The notes under the pieces are model-generated. The model searched no databases, was not told where the DNA came from, and worked only from the letters and a program-made list of their open reading frames with translations. From NCBI RefSeq assembly GCF_037044555.1, contig NZ_CP146275.1:62001-126000 (forward strand): a DNA stretch of 64,000 nucleotides. Reading direction: 5' to 3'. The DNA comes from Pelagibacterium nitratireducens (GTDB lineage Bacteria > Pseudomonadota > Alphaproteobacteria > Rhizobiales > Devosiaceae). Positions 10,183 through 19,313 of this stretch are shown in pieces. The position numbers were made by a program, and so were the translations under genes. Numbering within the stretch: the first letter of the stretch is position 1; each line of letters begins with the position of its first letter.

Positions 10183-11123
10183 ACCTTCCGCAACGCCACT
10201 TCGTGAATGGAGTGGTCGGCGCCTTTCTTGAGAATCAGATCTGCTCGCCCACGGGTGGGCAGAATGTTTTCGCGCAGGTTCGGCAAATTGATCGATTGCC
10301 AGATGGATTTGGCCGTCGAAATCGCCGTCAGTTCCGACAGTTCGGAAAAGCGTTTGAAAAAGCTTTGCGGATCGCGGAACGCGGTTTCGCGCAGCTTCAT
10401 GAAGCGCTCGACATACCAGGCCTCGAGCACATGCTCGTCGGCGTCGATATAGACCGAGAAATCGATGAAATCGGACGCAAAGACGATTGGATTGCCGGTT
10501 CTGGGCAATTCACCGGGCTGAAGAATGTTGAGCCCCTCGACGATCAGAATGTCGGGGCTTTCGACGACCACACGCTCGCCGGGCACAATGTCATAGACCA
10601 GGTGGGAATAGGTCGGCGCGCTGACACGGGGCTTGCCCGATTTGATCGCTGCAAGAAACTCGACGAAGGCAGACCGGTCATAGCTTTCGGGAAACCCCTT
10701 GCGCTGCATCAGCCCGCGTTTTTCCAGCACCGCGTTTGGATACAGAAACCCGTCGGTGGTGATGAGATCGACCTTGGGCGAACTCGGCCAGCGGCGCAGA
10801 AGGGCACTCAGAATGCGTGCGGTGGTCGATTTGCCGACGGCCACCGATCCGGCGACGCCGATGATGAACGGCACCTTGGCGCCATTGTGCCCGAGAAACC
10901 GGGTCGAGGCATGATGAATGGCCTGAATGGCTTCGACGTAAAACGAGAGCAGGCGGGTCAGCGGCAGATAGACGATTTCAGCTTCGGCGAGGGAAATCGG
11001 ATCGTTGAGCGCCCGAAGATGTTCGATGTCCTCGCGATCGAGCGTCATGGGCTCGTCGGCGCGCAACCGCGCCCATTCCTCGATCGTAAAGCTCAGATAG
11101 GGCGTGTAGGTAATCCTGGCCAT
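10179..11123 (-). CDS. coaA: Type I pantothenate kinase
   Basis: Phosphorylates pantothenate, the first and usually rate-setting step of coenzyme A synthesis. The 314 aa include a P-loop [12 protein letters not shown] (about 89-100) and the conserved [14 protein letters not shown] and EGLNILQ stretches of the bacterial CoaA type. The frame is open further upstream, but the ATG at 11123 lies 2 bp after hisE and gives the normal family length. It is the last gene of the his operon in this window, an arrangement (hisE-coaA) shared by many rhizobia. Confidence 0.96.
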   Translation of the reverse strand: MARITYTPYLSFTIEEWARLRADEPMTLDREDIEHLRALNDPISLAEAEIVYLPLTRLLSFYVEAIQAIHHASTRFLGHNGAKVPFIIGVAGSVAVGKSTTARILSALLRRWPSSPKVDLITTDGFLYPNAVLEKRGLMQRKGFPESYDRSAFVEFLAAIKSGKPRVSAPTYSHLVYDIVPGERVVVESPDILIVEGLNILQPGELPRTGNPIVFASDFIDFSVYIDADEHVLEAWYVERFMKLRETAFRDPQSFFKRFSELSELTAISTAKSIWQSINLPNLRENILPTRGRADLILKKGADHSIHEVALRKV

Positions 11124-11125
11124 TG

Positions 11126-11446
11126 TCAGTCCCCGGACCTTGCGGACTTTTCGGCCAGGCCCGATTGCGCCGTGCGCCGGTCGAGTTCCTCGGACACCTC
11201 CGAGAGCGCAACGCCCTCCGAGCGCAACAGCACCAAAAGATGATAGACCAGATCGGCGCTTTCCTTGACCAGCTCTTCGCGATCCCCGCTCATCGCCGCG
11301 ATCACGGTTTCGACCGCCTCTTCGCCAAGCTTCTGGGCACATTTGGCGGTGCCTTTAGCGATCAGCCTTGCCGTATAGGAGACCTCGGGCGAGGTGCCGG
11401 CCCGCTCGGCCAGACGCGCGTCAAGCGCTTCGATACTCAATGTCAT
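11126..11446 (-). CDS. hisE: Phosphoribosyl-ATP pyrophosphatase
   Basis: Second step of histidine biosynthesis: hydrolysis of phosphoribosyl-ATP to phosphoribosyl-AMP. At 106 aa it is the stand-alone HisE type. It shows the MazG-like metal-binding pattern [13 protein letters not shown] and the following [13 protein letters not shown] helix. The ATG at 11446 is chosen because the protein family begins with a short [16 protein letters not shown] helix; upstream in-frame codons translate to low-complexity Arg-rich sequence. It lies 72 bp after hisF and almost abuts coaA. Confidence 0.95.
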   Translation of the reverse strand: MTLSIEALDARLAERAGTSPEVSYTARLIAKGTAKCAQKLGEEAVETVIAAMSGDREELVKESADLVYHLLVLLRSEGVALSEVSEELDRRTAQSGLAEKSARSGD

Positions 11447-11518
11447 GAAATTGTGCCTCCGTCTCCGCGCCATCCGTCTAACCATTGCCGGGGGCGGGGT
11501 GCAAGCAATCAAAAAGGG

Positions 11519-12283
11519 TTAGTCGAGCCGCATGGGAATGCCGGCCGCCGCCATATGCGCCTTGGCCTGGCCAATGGTGAACGTGCCGAAATGGAAGATC
11601 GAGGCGGCCAGAACGGCCGTCGCATGACCCTCTTTTATGCCATCGACAAGATGATCGAGGGTGCCCACGCCACCCGAGGCAATGACCGGCACGTCCACGG
11701 CGTCGGCGATGGTGCGTGTCAATTCGAGATCGAAGCCCGATTTGGTCCCGTCGCGGTCCATGGAGGTGACCAGCAATTCGCCGGCGCCGCGCTCGACGGC
11801 GCCAATGGCAAACTCGAGGGCGTTAAGCCCGGTCGGCTTGCGCCCGCCATGGGTGAAAATTTCCCAGGTGCCGGAGTCGCCGCGCTTGGCATCGACCGAA
11901 ACGACGATACACTGATTGCCGAATTTGTCGGCGGCTCGTGCCACGAAATCGGGATCGTTGACCGCCGCCGAATTGATCGAGACCTTGTCGGCGCCGGACA
12001 ACAGCAGCTTGCGGATATCGTCATTGGTGCGCACGCCACCGCCCACGGTGACCGGCATGAAGCAATGTTCGGCGGTGCGGGCAACGACGTCGAAAATGGT
12101 ATCGCGGCCCTCGTGAGAGGCGGCGATATCGAGAAAGCAGAGTTCGTCCGCTCCGGCTGCGTCATAGGCGATGGCCGCTTGCACGGGATCGCCTGCGTCG
12201 ACCAAGTCGACGAAATTGATGCCCTTGACGACGCGGCCGTCCTTGACGTCAAGGCAGGGAATAATGCGAGCTTTAAGTGTCAT
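11519..12283 (-). CDS. hisF: Imidazole glycerol phosphate synthase cyclase subunit
   Basis: Forms the HisH-HisF complex that uses ammonia from glutamine to make imidazole glycerol phosphate and AICAR, linking histidine and purine synthesis. It is a 254-aa TIM barrel. The catalytic Asp in [12 protein letters not shown] (Asp11) and the second catalytic Asp in [10 protein letters not shown] (about 130) are present, as are the phosphate motifs [10 protein letters not shown] and ASGGVG. Its ATG overlaps the TGA of a small upstream frame that duplicates its own first 16 codons, so it may be translationally coupled to it. Confidence 0.97.
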   Translation of the reverse strand: MTLKARIIPCLDVKDGRVVKGINFVDLVDAGDPVQAAIAYDAAGADELCFLDIAASHEGRDTIFDVVARTAEHCFMPVTVGGGVRTNDDIRKLLLSGADKVSINSAAVNDPDFVARAADKFGNQCIVVSVDAKRGDSGTWEIFTHGGRKPTGLNALEFAIGAVERGAGELLVTSMDRDGTKSGFDLELTRTIADAVDVPVIASGGVGTLDHLVDGIKEGHATAVLAASIFHFGTFTIGQAKAHMAAAGIPMRLD

Positions 12284-12393
12284 CGGACGCCCGCTCCTTT
12301 TTTCGAATTCACTGTCCTCGCGGCTGCGCCACTGCGGGCAAGCTGGCCGTCCTTGACGTCAAGGCAGAGAATGATGCGGGCCTTGAGGGTCAT
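12280..12393 (-). pseudogene. Duplicated 5' end of hisF between hisA and hisF (37-codon remnant frame)
   Basis: The 107-bp spacer between hisA and hisF is an open frame of 37 codons. Its first 16 residues ([16 protein letters not shown]) copy the HisF N-terminus, with one change (Pro9 to Leu) and about six base differences in 49. After that it diverges into unrelated sequence and stops in TGA overlapping the hisF ATG. Its own ATG overlaps the hisA TGA. It is therefore coupled at both ends. It most likely arose by partial tandem duplication of hisF and now acts as a spacer or translational relay. The peptide itself has no expected function. Confidence 0.8.
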
Positions 12394-13124
12394 GCCGCTT
12401 CGCCCTTCAATATGGCCAGTGCTTCACGTGAATCAATGCGCCCGTCATAGAGCGCCCGGCCCGAAATCGCACCTTCGAGGATTTGCGCATCGGGCTCGGT
12501 CATGCGGCGGATGTCTTCTATTCCGGCCAGACCGCCAGAGGCGATGACCGGAATGGACATGGCATTGGCCAGTTCCAGCGTCGAGGGCCAGTTGATGCCC
12601 TTCAATACTCCGTCGCGATCGATATCGGTATAGATGATCGCTGCCACGCCGGCGCCCTCGAAGCGGCGGGCAAGGTCGATGGCAGAGAGTTCTGAGGTTT
12701 CCGCCCAGCCCTCGACGGCCACCTTGCCGCCCCGCGCATCGATGCCGACGGCGACCTGTCCGGGAAAGGCTTTGCAGGCGGCCTTGACCAGTCCGGGATC
12801 GCGCACGGCGACGGTGCCCAGGATCACCCGTGCCAGGCCTTTGTTGAGCCAGTTTTCAATATGGGCCAGCGTCCGGATGCCGCCGCCGAGCTGCACGGGA
12901 AAATCGACGGCCTTGAGGATCGCGTCCACAGCAGTGCCATTGACGCTCTCACCGGCAAACGCGCCATTGAGATCGACGACGTGCAGATACTCAAATCCCT
13001 GCCCCTCAAACAGCTTGGCCTGAGCGGCGGGATCGTCGTTGAAGACTGTCGCCTGCTCCATATCGCCGAGCTTGAGCCGGACGCATTGACCGTCCTTGAG
13101 ATCGATGGCGGGAAACAGGATCAT
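12390..13124 (-). CDS. hisA: Phosphoribosylformimino-5-aminoimidazole carboxamide ribotide isomerase
   Basis: Amadori isomerase of histidine biosynthesis and a close structural relative of HisF. The 244-aa TIM barrel has the catalytic Asp in [14 protein letters not shown] (Asp8), the phosphate loops LGGGIRT and ASGGLAG, and [12 protein letters not shown] with the second catalytic Asp. The ATG at 13124 overlaps the hisH stop (ATGA) and matches the family start; an in-frame ATG at 13133 is an alternative. The 3' end of the gene contains a parS-like sequence, TGCTTCACGTGAATCA at 12420-12435. Confidence 0.95.
   Translation of the reverse strand: MILFPAIDLKDGQCVRLKLGDMEQATVFNDDPAAQAKLFEGQGFEYLHVVDLNGAFAGESVNGTAVDAILKAVDFPVQLGGGIRTLAHIENWLNKGLARVILGTVAVRDPGLVKAACKAFPGQVAVGIDARGGKVAVEGWAETSELSAIDLARRFEGAGVAAIIYTDIDRDGVLKGINWPSTLELANAMSIPVIASGGLAGIEDIRRMTEPDAQILEGAISGRALYDGRIDSREALAILKGEAA
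12420..12435. promoter_or_regulatory. parS-like site inside hisA, weak match
   Basis: TGCTTCACGTGAATCA keeps the TCACGTGA core and matches 14 of 16 consensus parS positions. It lies in coding sequence near the end of hisA, about 11 kb left of the putative oriC. It could occur by chance or be a true minor ParB site. Confidence 0.35.
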
Positions 13125-13771
13125 GGGCGCCATTTCAGAAAGTTCGCGATCAGGGCCAGCCCGAGGGACTGGCTCTTTTCAGGGTGGAACTGGGTGCCGA
13201 AAATATTGTCGCGGCCGACAATGGCCGTGATGGCGCCACCGTAATCGGCGGTGGCGATCACCTCGCTAAGGTTCTCGGCTTTCATGTGATAGGAATGGAC
13301 GAAATAGGCGTGCAGTCCGGTTTCGCCTGTCTCTATGCCGTCGAGCAGGGCATGGGGACGGGAAACGCTCAGCGTGTTCCAGCCCATATGCGGCACCTTC
13401 AGTGCGGGGTCGGAGGGCTCGATCGTTTCGATGGCGCCAGCGATCCAGCCCAGCCCTTTCGTTACGATCTTTTCGCGACCGACGCTGGCTAAAAGCTGCA
13501 TGCCCACGCAGACGCCCAGGAACGGTGTGCCGCCGGCCATCACCTTTTCATTGAGCACGTCGTGCATCCCCGGCACCGCATCGAGCCCGGCCATGCAATC
13601 GGCAAAGGCGCCGACGCCGGGCAGAACGATCCGGTCGGCCTTGCGGACAAGATCGGCATCGGAGGTGACGATGATCTCGGCCCCGGTTCCCTCGGCGGCA
13701 CGGGCGAAGGCCTTTTGCGCCGATTTGAGATTGCCGGCGCCATAATCGATGATTGCAACGGTTTGGCTCAT
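13121..13771 (-). CDS. hisH: Imidazole glycerol phosphate synthase glutamine amidotransferase subunit
   Basis: Glutaminase half of the HisH-HisF synthase: releases ammonia from glutamine and channels it to HisF. The 216 aa form a class I amidotransferase. The nucleophile motif [10 protein letters not shown] contains the catalytic Cys (about 87), and the HPEKSQ motif near residue 196 gives the catalytic His-Glu pair. [11 protein letters not shown] at the N-terminus is typical. The ATG at 13771 overlaps the stop of the DUF2628 gene, and its own stop overlaps the hisA start, so translation is coupled through the operon. Confidence 0.96.
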   Translation of the reverse strand: MSQTVAIIDYGAGNLKSAQKAFARAAEGTGAEIIVTSDADLVRKADRIVLPGVGAFADCMAGLDAVPGMHDVLNEKVMAGGTPFLGVCVGMQLLASVGREKIVTKGLGWIAGAIETIEPSDPALKVPHMGWNTLSVSRPHALLDGIETGETGLHAYFVHSYHMKAENLSEVIATADYGGAITAIVGRDNIFGTQFHPEKSQSLGLALIANFLKWRP

Positions 13772-14136
13772 GGGCGCGATCCGTAGTTTCGGTTCAACCA
13801 AATCCGCTCGGCAGAGACGGTGCTGTCGGCTGCAAGTTCGCCGCTGGGGATCCAGTTGCGGCCCTCCAGTGCGCGGCCGGCGATCGAAGCGGCTGCAAAG
13901 CCGGTCCACAGCGCAAAGATCAGATAAAGGAGCACTGCAAGTTCATCCCCGAATTGGGGCGCGAGCAGAACAAGGCCAAGCGTCACCACAAGCCAGAGCA
14001 CAAGATAGGCCATGGCGCCGCGGGCGAGCGCCCAGATCGGCGCAAACAGAAAGGCCGCCCAACTGAACTTCTCGGGCAGAACCCAAATGGCGTCGGGGCC
14101 GTTTTCCGGCTTGGCGTAGATTGTATAGAGGGTCAT
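13768..14136 (-). CDS. DUF2628 domain-containing membrane protein in the his operon
   Basis: A 122-aa protein with two or three hydrophobic segments (about residues 25-52 and 60-86) and an N-terminal part typical of DUF2628 ([18 protein letters not shown]). Function is unknown. It lies between hisB and hisH with an ATGA overlap to hisH. The same insertion occurs in the his operons of other Hyphomicrobiales as I recall, so co-expression rather than a role in histidine synthesis is the safest reading. Confidence 0.8.
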   Translation of the reverse strand: MTLYTIYAKPENGPDAIWVLPEKFSWAAFLFAPIWALARGAMAYLVLWLVVTLGLVLLAPQFGDELAVLLYLIFALWTGFAAASIAGRALEGRNWIPSGELAADSTVSAERIWLNRNYGSRP

Positions 14137-14175
14137 GAGACCGGTCCGTAACGGGGCCTTGCCCCAGCCTAAATC

Positions 14176-14763
14176 CTACAACACGCCCTTGGTCGAGGGC
14201 ACCTGATCGGCAGCGCGGGTGTCGATTTCGACCGCCTGACGCAACGCGCGCGCCAAAGCCTTGAACAGGCTTTCGGCGATATGGTGGTTGTTGTCGCCAT
14301 AGTGGGTTTCGGCGTGCAGCGTGATCCCGGCATTGATGGCAATTGCCTGGAAAAACTCGCGCACCAGTTCTGTATCGAAAGTGCCGATCGTGGGTGATGT
14401 GAACTGGACGCGCCAGACAAGGAACGGCCGGCCCGAAACATCGAGCGCCACCGTGGATTTGGTGCCGTCCATGACCAGGTCGCACGACCCGTAGCGGACA
14501 ATGCCTTTCTTGTCGCCCAGCGCATCCTTGAGCGCCTGACCGATGGCAATGCCCACATCCTCGACCGTGTGGTGATCGTCGATGTGCAGATCGCCCTTGG
14601 CGTGGATGGCCATGTCGATCAGGGAATGGCGCGAAAGCTGGTCGAGCATGTGATCGAAAAAGCCGACCCCGGTTTCGATCTGCCGCACGCCATTGCCATC
14701 GAGATCGACGGCGACGGCGATCTCGGTCTCGTTGGTCTTGCGATCGAGCTTTGCCTTGCGCAT
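14176..14763 (-). CDS. hisB: Imidazoleglycerol-phosphate dehydratase
   Basis: Manganese-dependent dehydration of imidazole glycerol phosphate in histidine biosynthesis. At 195 aa it is the monofunctional form, without the phosphatase domain of enteric HisB. The duplicated metal-binding motifs are seen: [13 protein letters not shown] in the first half and [16 protein letters not shown] in the second, plus [14 protein letters not shown]. The ATG at 14763 has AGGGG nine bases upstream; an ATG nine bases earlier (14772) has poor spacing. It is the first gene of the his run and is divergent from hslV. Confidence 0.96.
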   Translation of the reverse strand: MRKAKLDRKTNETEIAVAVDLDGNGVRQIETGVGFFDHMLDQLSRHSLIDMAIHAKGDLHIDDHHTVEDVGIAIGQALKDALGDKKGIVRYGSCDLVMDGTKSTVALDVSGRPFLVWRVQFTSPTIGTFDTELVREFFQAIAINAGITLHAETHYGDNNHHIAESLFKALARALRQAVEIDTRAADQVPSTKGVL

Positions 14764-14914
14764 TGGGTCCATCCCCTGGGAAACTCGGGCCTTGCATTAA
14801 CAGCTTGAGGGGCGGCGGGAAAGCCCAGCATGGTGCCCTCGCATTGCATTTAGCCCAGCCAGTCCTAAATAAAGGCCAACACGCGTTTTAATGTGAAAGG
14901 CATTTGAGTTTCAA

Positions 14915-15442
14915 ATGACGACAATCGTTTCAGTACGCAAGGGCAATCAGGTCGTGGTGGCGGGTGACGGGCAGGTCTCACTCGGCCAGACCGTCATGAA
15001 ACATTCCGCCAGGAAGGTCCGTCGGCTGGCAGGCGGCTCGGTGATCGCCGGATTTGCCGGCGCAACCGCCGACGCCTTCACACTTTCCGAGCGGCTCGAA
15101 GCCAAGCTCGAACAGTATCCCGGCCAGTTGATGCGCGCCTGCGTGGAGCTGGCCAAGGACTGGCGCACCGATCGGTATCTGCGCCGGCTCGAAGCCATGA
15201 TGATCGTGGTCGACAAGTCCGATTCGCTGATCCTGACGGGGACCGGTGACGTTCTGTCCCCCGAGGACGGGATCGCGGCCATCGGCTCGGGAGGCAATTA
15301 TGCCCTTTCGGCAGCGCGGGCGCTCATCGACAGCGACAAGAGTGCCGAAGATATCGCCCGCAGATCGATGGCGATCGCCGCCGACATCTGCGTTTACACC
15401 AATGCCGATGTGACCGTTGAAACGATCGAGCTCGAATCTTGA
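14915..15442 (+). CDS. hslV: ATP-dependent protease HslVU, peptidase subunit
   Basis: Proteasome-like threonine peptidase that forms a double hexamer and degrades proteins unfolded by HslU. After Met removal the mature protein begins with the catalytic Thr in [36 protein letters not shown] and the late [14 protein letters not shown] are family signatures. The 175 aa length is normal. The stop codon overlaps the TTG start of a GNAT gene, which in turn overlaps hslU, so the three genes form a tightly coupled operon. Confidence 0.97.
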   Translation: MTTIVSVRKGNQVVVAGDGQVSLGQTVMKHSARKVRRLAGGSVIAGFAGATADAFTLSERLEAKLEQYPGQLMRACVELAKDWRTDRYLRRLEAMMIVVDKSDSLILTGTGDVLSPEDGIAAIGSGGNYALSAARALIDSDKSAEDIARRSMAIAADICVYTNADVTVETIELES

Positions 15443-15945
15443 GCCTTTCGATCCGCCAGATTGGACCTGATGAGGCCGAGGCCTATCGGACGATCAGGCT
15501 GATCGCGCTGGAGGGCGATCCGGCATCGTTTGCATCGGACGTCCAGACCGAGCGGGATCGCCCGCTCGACTGGTATGCGCAAGGCACGCGCGACGCGGCG
15601 ATCTTTGTGGCGTTCGAAGACGATCGACCGGTAGGGATGGCGGGATTGTTCGTTTCCGACCGGGACAAGACCAGCCATATCGGAACGATATTCGGCGTTT
15701 ACGTTCTCCCCCAATACCGGAGGGCCGGGCTGGCGGTCGCACTGATGGACACCGTCATCGCCCGTGCGAAAACCAAGGCCCGGCAGGTTCATCTCGGCGT
15801 CGCCGTGGACAATTGCGCCGCCCTCAAACTCTATCATCGGCTCGGTTTCCAGACCTATGGCACCGAGCCGCGCGCCCTCAATGTCGATGGGCGTTTCATC
15901 GACGAGCACCTGATGGTGCGGTTTCTGGACAAAGAAGACAGATAA
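15439..15945 (+). CDS. GNAT family N-acetyltransferase encoded between hslV and hslU
   Basis: A 168-aa acetyl-CoA-dependent acyltransferase of the GNAT superfamily. The CoA pyrophosphate-binding region appears as [16 protein letters not shown] (about residues 91-106), and [14 protein letters not shown] (about 129-142) is the usual C-terminal GNAT motif. It starts at TTG overlapping the hslV TGA (TTGA), and its TAA overlaps the hslU ATG. The acceptor substrate is unknown. The position suggests co-expression with the protease; whether it modifies protease clients or subunits is speculation. Confidence 0.88.
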   Translation: MSLSIRQIGPDEAEAYRTIRLIALEGDPASFASDVQTERDRPLDWYAQGTRDAAIFVAFEDDRPVGMAGLFVSDRDKTSHIGTIFGVYVLPQYRRAGLAVALMDTVIARAKTKARQVHLGVAVDNCAALKLYHRLGFQTYGTEPRALNVDGRFIDEHLMVRFLDKEDR

Positions 15946-17255
15946 TGACTGACAGAAGTTTTTCCCCCCGCGAGATCGTTTCCGAGCTTGACCGCTACAT
16001 CGTCGGGCAGTCCGACGCCAAGCGCGCCGTGGCCATTGCGCTGCGCAACCGCTGGCGCCGTCAGCAATTGCCCGAGGATATCCGCCGCGAGGTTTCCCCC
16101 AAGAACATCCTGATGATCGGGCCGACCGGCGTGGGCAAGACCGAAATTTCACGTCGCCTCGCCCGGCTGGCCCAGGCGCCCTTCGTCAAGGTCGAAGCCA
16201 CCAAGTTCACCGAGGTTGGCTATGTGGGCCGCGACGTCGAGCAGATGATCCGCGATCTTGTCGAAGCCGGCATCGTGATCCTCAAGGACCGCAAGCGGGC
16301 CGAAGTGAAGGCCAAGGCTCATCTCAACGCCGAGGAGCGGGTGATCGACGCGCTGGTGGGGCAGTCGGCGACGCCCTCGACCCGCGAGGCATTCCGCAAA
16401 AAACTGCGCGACAACGAACTTGACGACAAGGAAATCGAGATCGAGGTACCCGCAACTTCGGGCATGCCGATGTTCGATATTCCCGGCATGCCGGGTGCCG
16501 GGGCGGGGATGATCAACCTGTCCGACATGTTCGGCAAGGCGTTCGGCGGCAAGACCCAGAAGCGCAGCGTCAAGGTCAAGGACAGCTACGAAATCCTCAT
16601 CAATCAGGAGGCCGACAAGCTGCTTGATCAGGACAAGATCAATGCCGAGGCCATCGAGCTGGTGGAAAATCACGGCATCGTCTTTATCGACGAGATCGAC
16701 AAGGTGGCCGCCAAGGAAGGCGGAGTGACCGGTGGGCCGAGCCGGGAAGGCGTGCAGCGCGATCTGTTGCCGCTGATCGAAGGCACCACGGTTTCGACCA
16801 AATACGGTCCGGTCAACACCGACCATATCCTGTTCATCGCCTCGGGCGCCTTCCACGTTTCAAAGCCGTCCGATCTTCTGCCCGAACTTCAGGGCCGCCT
16901 GCCCATCCGGGTGGAGTTGCGGGCCCTGACGCGCGAGGATTTCATCAAGATCCTCTCGGACACCGAATATTCGCTGATCCGGCAATATGTGGCGCTGATG
17001 GGCACTGAAGGGGTGACGCTCGAATTTACCCCCGACGCCATCGAGGAAGTGGCCAGCATCGCGGTCTCGGTCAATTCGACCATCGAAAACATCGGCGCCC
17101 GGCGTTTGCAGACGGTGCTGGAAAAGCTGGTCGAGGACATCTCGTTTGAAGCCCCCGACAAGTCCGGAACCACGCTGACCATCGACGGCGAACGTGTGCG
17201 CGAGACCGTGGGCAAGATGGCCGGCGATACCGATCTGAGCCGGTATATTCTCTAG
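15945..17255 (+). CDS. hslU: ATP-dependent protease HslVU, ATPase/unfoldase subunit
   Basis: AAA+ ring ATPase that unfolds substrates and threads them into HslV. The P-loop GPTGVGKTE is at about residues 59-67 and Walker [11 protein letters not shown] at about 246. A large insertion (I domain, about 110-240) and the C-terminal sensor-2 segment with [12 protein letters not shown] are typical. The 436 aa length is normal. The ATG overlaps the GNAT stop (TAATG). Its stop codon TAG coincides with the first bases of a dispersed repeat element. Confidence 0.97.
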   Translation: MTDRSFSPREIVSELDRYIVGQSDAKRAVAIALRNRWRRQQLPEDIRREVSPKNILMIGPTGVGKTEISRRLARLAQAPFVKVEATKFTEVGYVGRDVEQMIRDLVEAGIVILKDRKRAEVKAKAHLNAEERVIDALVGQSATPSTREAFRKKLRDNELDDKEIEIEVPATSGMPMFDIPGMPGAGAGMINLSDMFGKAFGGKTQKRSVKVKDSYEILINQEADKLLDQDKINAEAIELVENHGIVFIDEIDKVAAKEGGVTGGPSREGVQRDLLPLIEGTTVSTKYGPVNTDHILFIASGAFHVSKPSDLLPELQGRLPIRVELRALTREDFIKILSDTEYSLIRQYVALMGTEGVTLEFTPDAIEEVASIAVSVNSTIENIGARRLQTVLEKLVEDISFEAPDKSGTTLTIDGERVRETVGKMAGDTDLSRYIL

Positions 17256-17355
17256 AGCCAAGGATTTGATTGAATCAAATCCTTGGCTCTAAGCCTTTGT
17301 TTTGTCGCGTGTCCGAACCGCAAAACCGTTTCCACTTTTGCTGGACACGCTCTAA
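17253..17355. repeat. Dispersed intergenic repeat, copy B
   Basis: Same element as copy A in opposite orientation. The perfect 19-bp-arm hairpin (TAGAGCC...GGCTCTA) is at 17253-17291 and the GGACACGC-containing half ends in GCTCTAAAGC. The first three bases TAG are the hslU stop codon. It lies between the convergent hslU and HTH-regulator genes. Confidence 0.9.
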
Positions 17356-17369
17356 AGCATGCCGGGTGG

Positions 17370-17741
17370 TCACGGCTTTGTCTTGACCGCCCGGCGCATG
17401 ACCTCGTCTCGGATGCTCCTGCAGTCTTCGGGCGAGAGCTTGGCAATCTCGCGGCCCAGAACATTTGTCAATTCGGTCGCCTCGGGCACCATGCCGGCGG
17501 TATCGATGGCCATTTTGGGGTCGGAGATTTCCGCCAGGCGCTGGATTTCCTCGGCCTCGTCCCAGATCACGTTGAAATAGGCGATCATGCGCTGCACCAG
17601 AAACCAGGTGGGCTTGCCGCGCTTGCCGTGTTCGAGGGCCGAAAGATAGGCGCTCGACACATTGAGGGCTTTGGCCATGTCCTTGAGCGCGATGCCGCGA
17701 TCAGCGCGCAGCTTGCGCAATTTGGCTCCCAGCGGGGTCAC
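17370..17741 (-). CDS. Helix-turn-helix transcriptional regulator (Xre type)
   Basis: A 123-aa cytosolic DNA-binding protein. The N-terminal 65 residues form an Xre/Cro-type HTH (GIALKDMAKALNVSSAYLSALEHGKRG, about residues 16-42). The C-terminal half has no domain I recognise. Its ATG overlaps the stop of the Smr gene (ATGA), so it belongs to the Tim44-Smr-HTH run. A gene of this type follows smr in many rhizobia as I recall. The target is unknown; autoregulation is possible but nothing in the sequence shows it. Confidence 0.85.
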   Translation of the reverse strand: MTPLGAKLRKLRADRGIALKDMAKALNVSSAYLSALEHGKRGKPTWFLVQRMIAYFNVIWDEAEEIQRLAEISDPKMAIDTAGMVPEATELTNVLGREIAKLSPEDCRSIRDEVMRRAVKTKP

Positions 17742-18349
17742 ATCTGCCTCTTGCGTTTGAGCCGGACATAAAGCGCGCCGCCTCCGCCATGGCTCTGGTG
17801 GGCGGGATCGATCCCGGCAACCATGGGGGCAAGCTCTTTGGCATTGAGCCAGAGCGGCACCATTTCGCGGAGCACGCCCTTTTGCTCGAGCTGCAGATAT
17901 CCGGTCTTTTTGATTCCCTTGCCGGTGATGACAAGTACCGTCCTGTCGCCGCGCGCCGCGCGGGCAGGGATGAAGCGCTCAAGGGCCGCGCGCGCCTGAT
18001 CCTGGGTCATGCCGTGCAGATCAAGGGTTGCATCGATCGGTTCGTGCCCGCGCGCCAGCCGCCGCTTGAGATTGGGCTCGATCGATTTTTCCCAGGCCGG
18101 GACCTTGGACGCCGCGATCATCGGGCCGGCCGAGGGCAGGGGCGGACGCGCGAACCGCGGAGCGGTGTCGATGGGCCTGGCCGCTTCGGGCTCCTCGGCT
18201 GCATTTTCGAGCGCTTCGAGCACGGCCTTGGGGTCGGTGCTCTTGCGCCGCAACAGCGGGTCGACTGTGTTGCCCACAGCATTCCACAGGTGCCAGTCGC
18301 GCACCGGCCCGGATTTTTTCGGGCGGGGTCCGGGCGGTTTGCGCGCCAT
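17738..18349 (-). CDS. Smr/MutS2-C domain protein
   Basis: A 203-aa protein with a basic, disordered N-terminal third and a C-terminal Smr domain, a nicking-endonuclease or RNA-binding fold. The hallmark TLDLHGMTQDQA motif is near residue 106, followed by VLVITGKGIKK (about 135) and a glycine-rich HGGGGALYVRL near the end. The stand-alone Smr proteins are related to the C-terminus of MutS2; the role in Alphaproteobacteria is not established. The ATG at 18349 removes a poorly conserved upstream extension. It lies 20 bp downstream of the Tim44-like gene. Confidence 0.85.
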   Translation of the reverse strand: MARKPPGPRPKKSGPVRDWHLWNAVGNTVDPLLRRKSTDPKAVLEALENAAEEPEAARPIDTAPRFARPPLPSAGPMIAASKVPAWEKSIEPNLKRRLARGHEPIDATLDLHGMTQDQARAALERFIPARAARGDRTVLVITGKGIKKTGYLQLEQKGVLREMVPLWLNAKELAPMVAGIDPAHQSHGGGGALYVRLKRKRQM

Positions 18350-18369
18350 GGCAGGTCTGCCTTTTTGGC

Positions 18370-19086
18370 CTAGTCGAGGTCGTTGGTCGCGACGAGCTTC
18401 CAGTTGGGATCGCGCGACCTTGTGTTGCGCATGAAGGTCCATTCGTCGGCGATCGCCACGACCTGGCCCGGCGTGCCCTCGACGATCTCGCCTTCGCGAT
18501 CCTTGGTGATCGAAACCACTTCGGCGTCGATCCTGAGGGTAACGACCGCATTGCGCTTGTCGAGTTCGGCTTCGACGAACGCAATGTTGGAAAGGCCCAC
18601 AAAGGTAAAGTCGACAGTATGACCCGCTGCTTCGCGTTCGGAGATGGCGCTGTCGAAACTGTCATAGACGTCCTTGTCGAGCAGCATCTTCAAATTCTTG
18701 CGGTCACCCGACGCATAGGCCGAAACGATCATTTCGTAGGCCGATTTGGCGCCTTCGAGGAACTGCTTGGGTGAAAAGGCGGGATCGGCGGCCGCGATGG
18801 CGCGCAGCCCTTCTTCGATCTCGGTCTTGCCGGATCCGAATTTTTCGATCTCGGCTTCGAGCTTGCGCTGGACCCTTTCAGCCTCCTCGGCATCCTGGGG
18901 ATTGCGCCGCGGCATCGGAACCACTGTATCGTCGTTGTCCGACTTGGTGCGCGATATCGACTCGTAGCGCGTCGAGGGCGGACGCTCATTGCCGGTGCGG
19001 GTGCCCAGAACCGAGCGGAGACGCAGGAGCACTACGATGGCCACCACGATGACGATAAGGGTGGGAAAGTCGAGAAATTCGCCCAT
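18370..19086 (-). CDS. Tim44/TimA family putative membrane adaptor protein
   Basis: A 238-aa protein with one N-terminal membrane helix (about residues 8-24), a charged linker and a C-terminal Tim44-like domain (about 95-235). Tim44 is the mitochondrial import motor adaptor; alphaproteobacterial relatives (TimA) bind membranes and are of uncertain function, perhaps in inner-membrane protein quality control. It is divergent from fxsA and secB and leads the run Tim44, Smr, HTH. In related genomes an mltA gene usually sits between Tim44 and Smr; here the gap is only 20 bp and mltA is missing. Confidence 0.85.
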   Translation of the reverse strand: MGEFLDFPTLIVIVVAIVVLLRLRSVLGTRTGNERPPSTRYESISRTKSDNDDTVVPMPRRNPQDAEEAERVQRKLEAEIEKFGSGKTEIEEGLRAIAAADPAFSPKQFLEGAKSAYEMIVSAYASGDRKNLKMLLDKDVYDSFDSAISEREAAGHTVDFTFVGLSNIAFVEAELDKRNAVVTLRIDAEVVSITKDREGEIVEGTPGQVVAIADEWTFMRNTRSRDPNWKLVATNDLD

Positions 19087-19212
19087 GAGTGAAATTCTGG
19101 CTCCAAAATGAAAGGTTCTGTCCACCGCCCGATCCGCAACACCAGTTGACTGGCGGGGGATCGGGGCGGTTCGCAATCTGGTTGTCGTGACCTATATATA
19201 TGCAAACGCGCC

Positions 19213-19230
19213 CTGCAAACCAGTTTGCAG
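19213..19230. repeat. Inverted repeat in the Tim44-fxsA divergent spacer
   Basis: CTGCAAAC-CA-GTTTGCAG is a perfect 8-bp inverted repeat with a two-base centre, 84 bp before the fxsA start and 127 bp before the Tim44-like start. The symmetry and position suit an operator for a dimeric regulator. An AT-rich TATATATAT lies just upstream on the + strand. Confidence 0.4.
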
Positions 19231-19313
19231 TGGCATTATTGTGATCGAAGGGTTTGCCCGGCACGATCGGTGCACGGTGGCGAACCCGACAAACCACAGG
19301 GAGCTTGCTCGGC

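Noticed and set aside
14773..14914. Heat-shock (RpoH) promoter for hslV
   Set aside because: I could not find a convincing CTTG and CCTAT-type pair at proper spacing in the hisB-hslV spacer, so no promoter is called.
19193..19201. TATATATAT as a -10 promoter element or microsatellite
   Set aside because: Too short and simple to support either; no matching -35 element could be defended.
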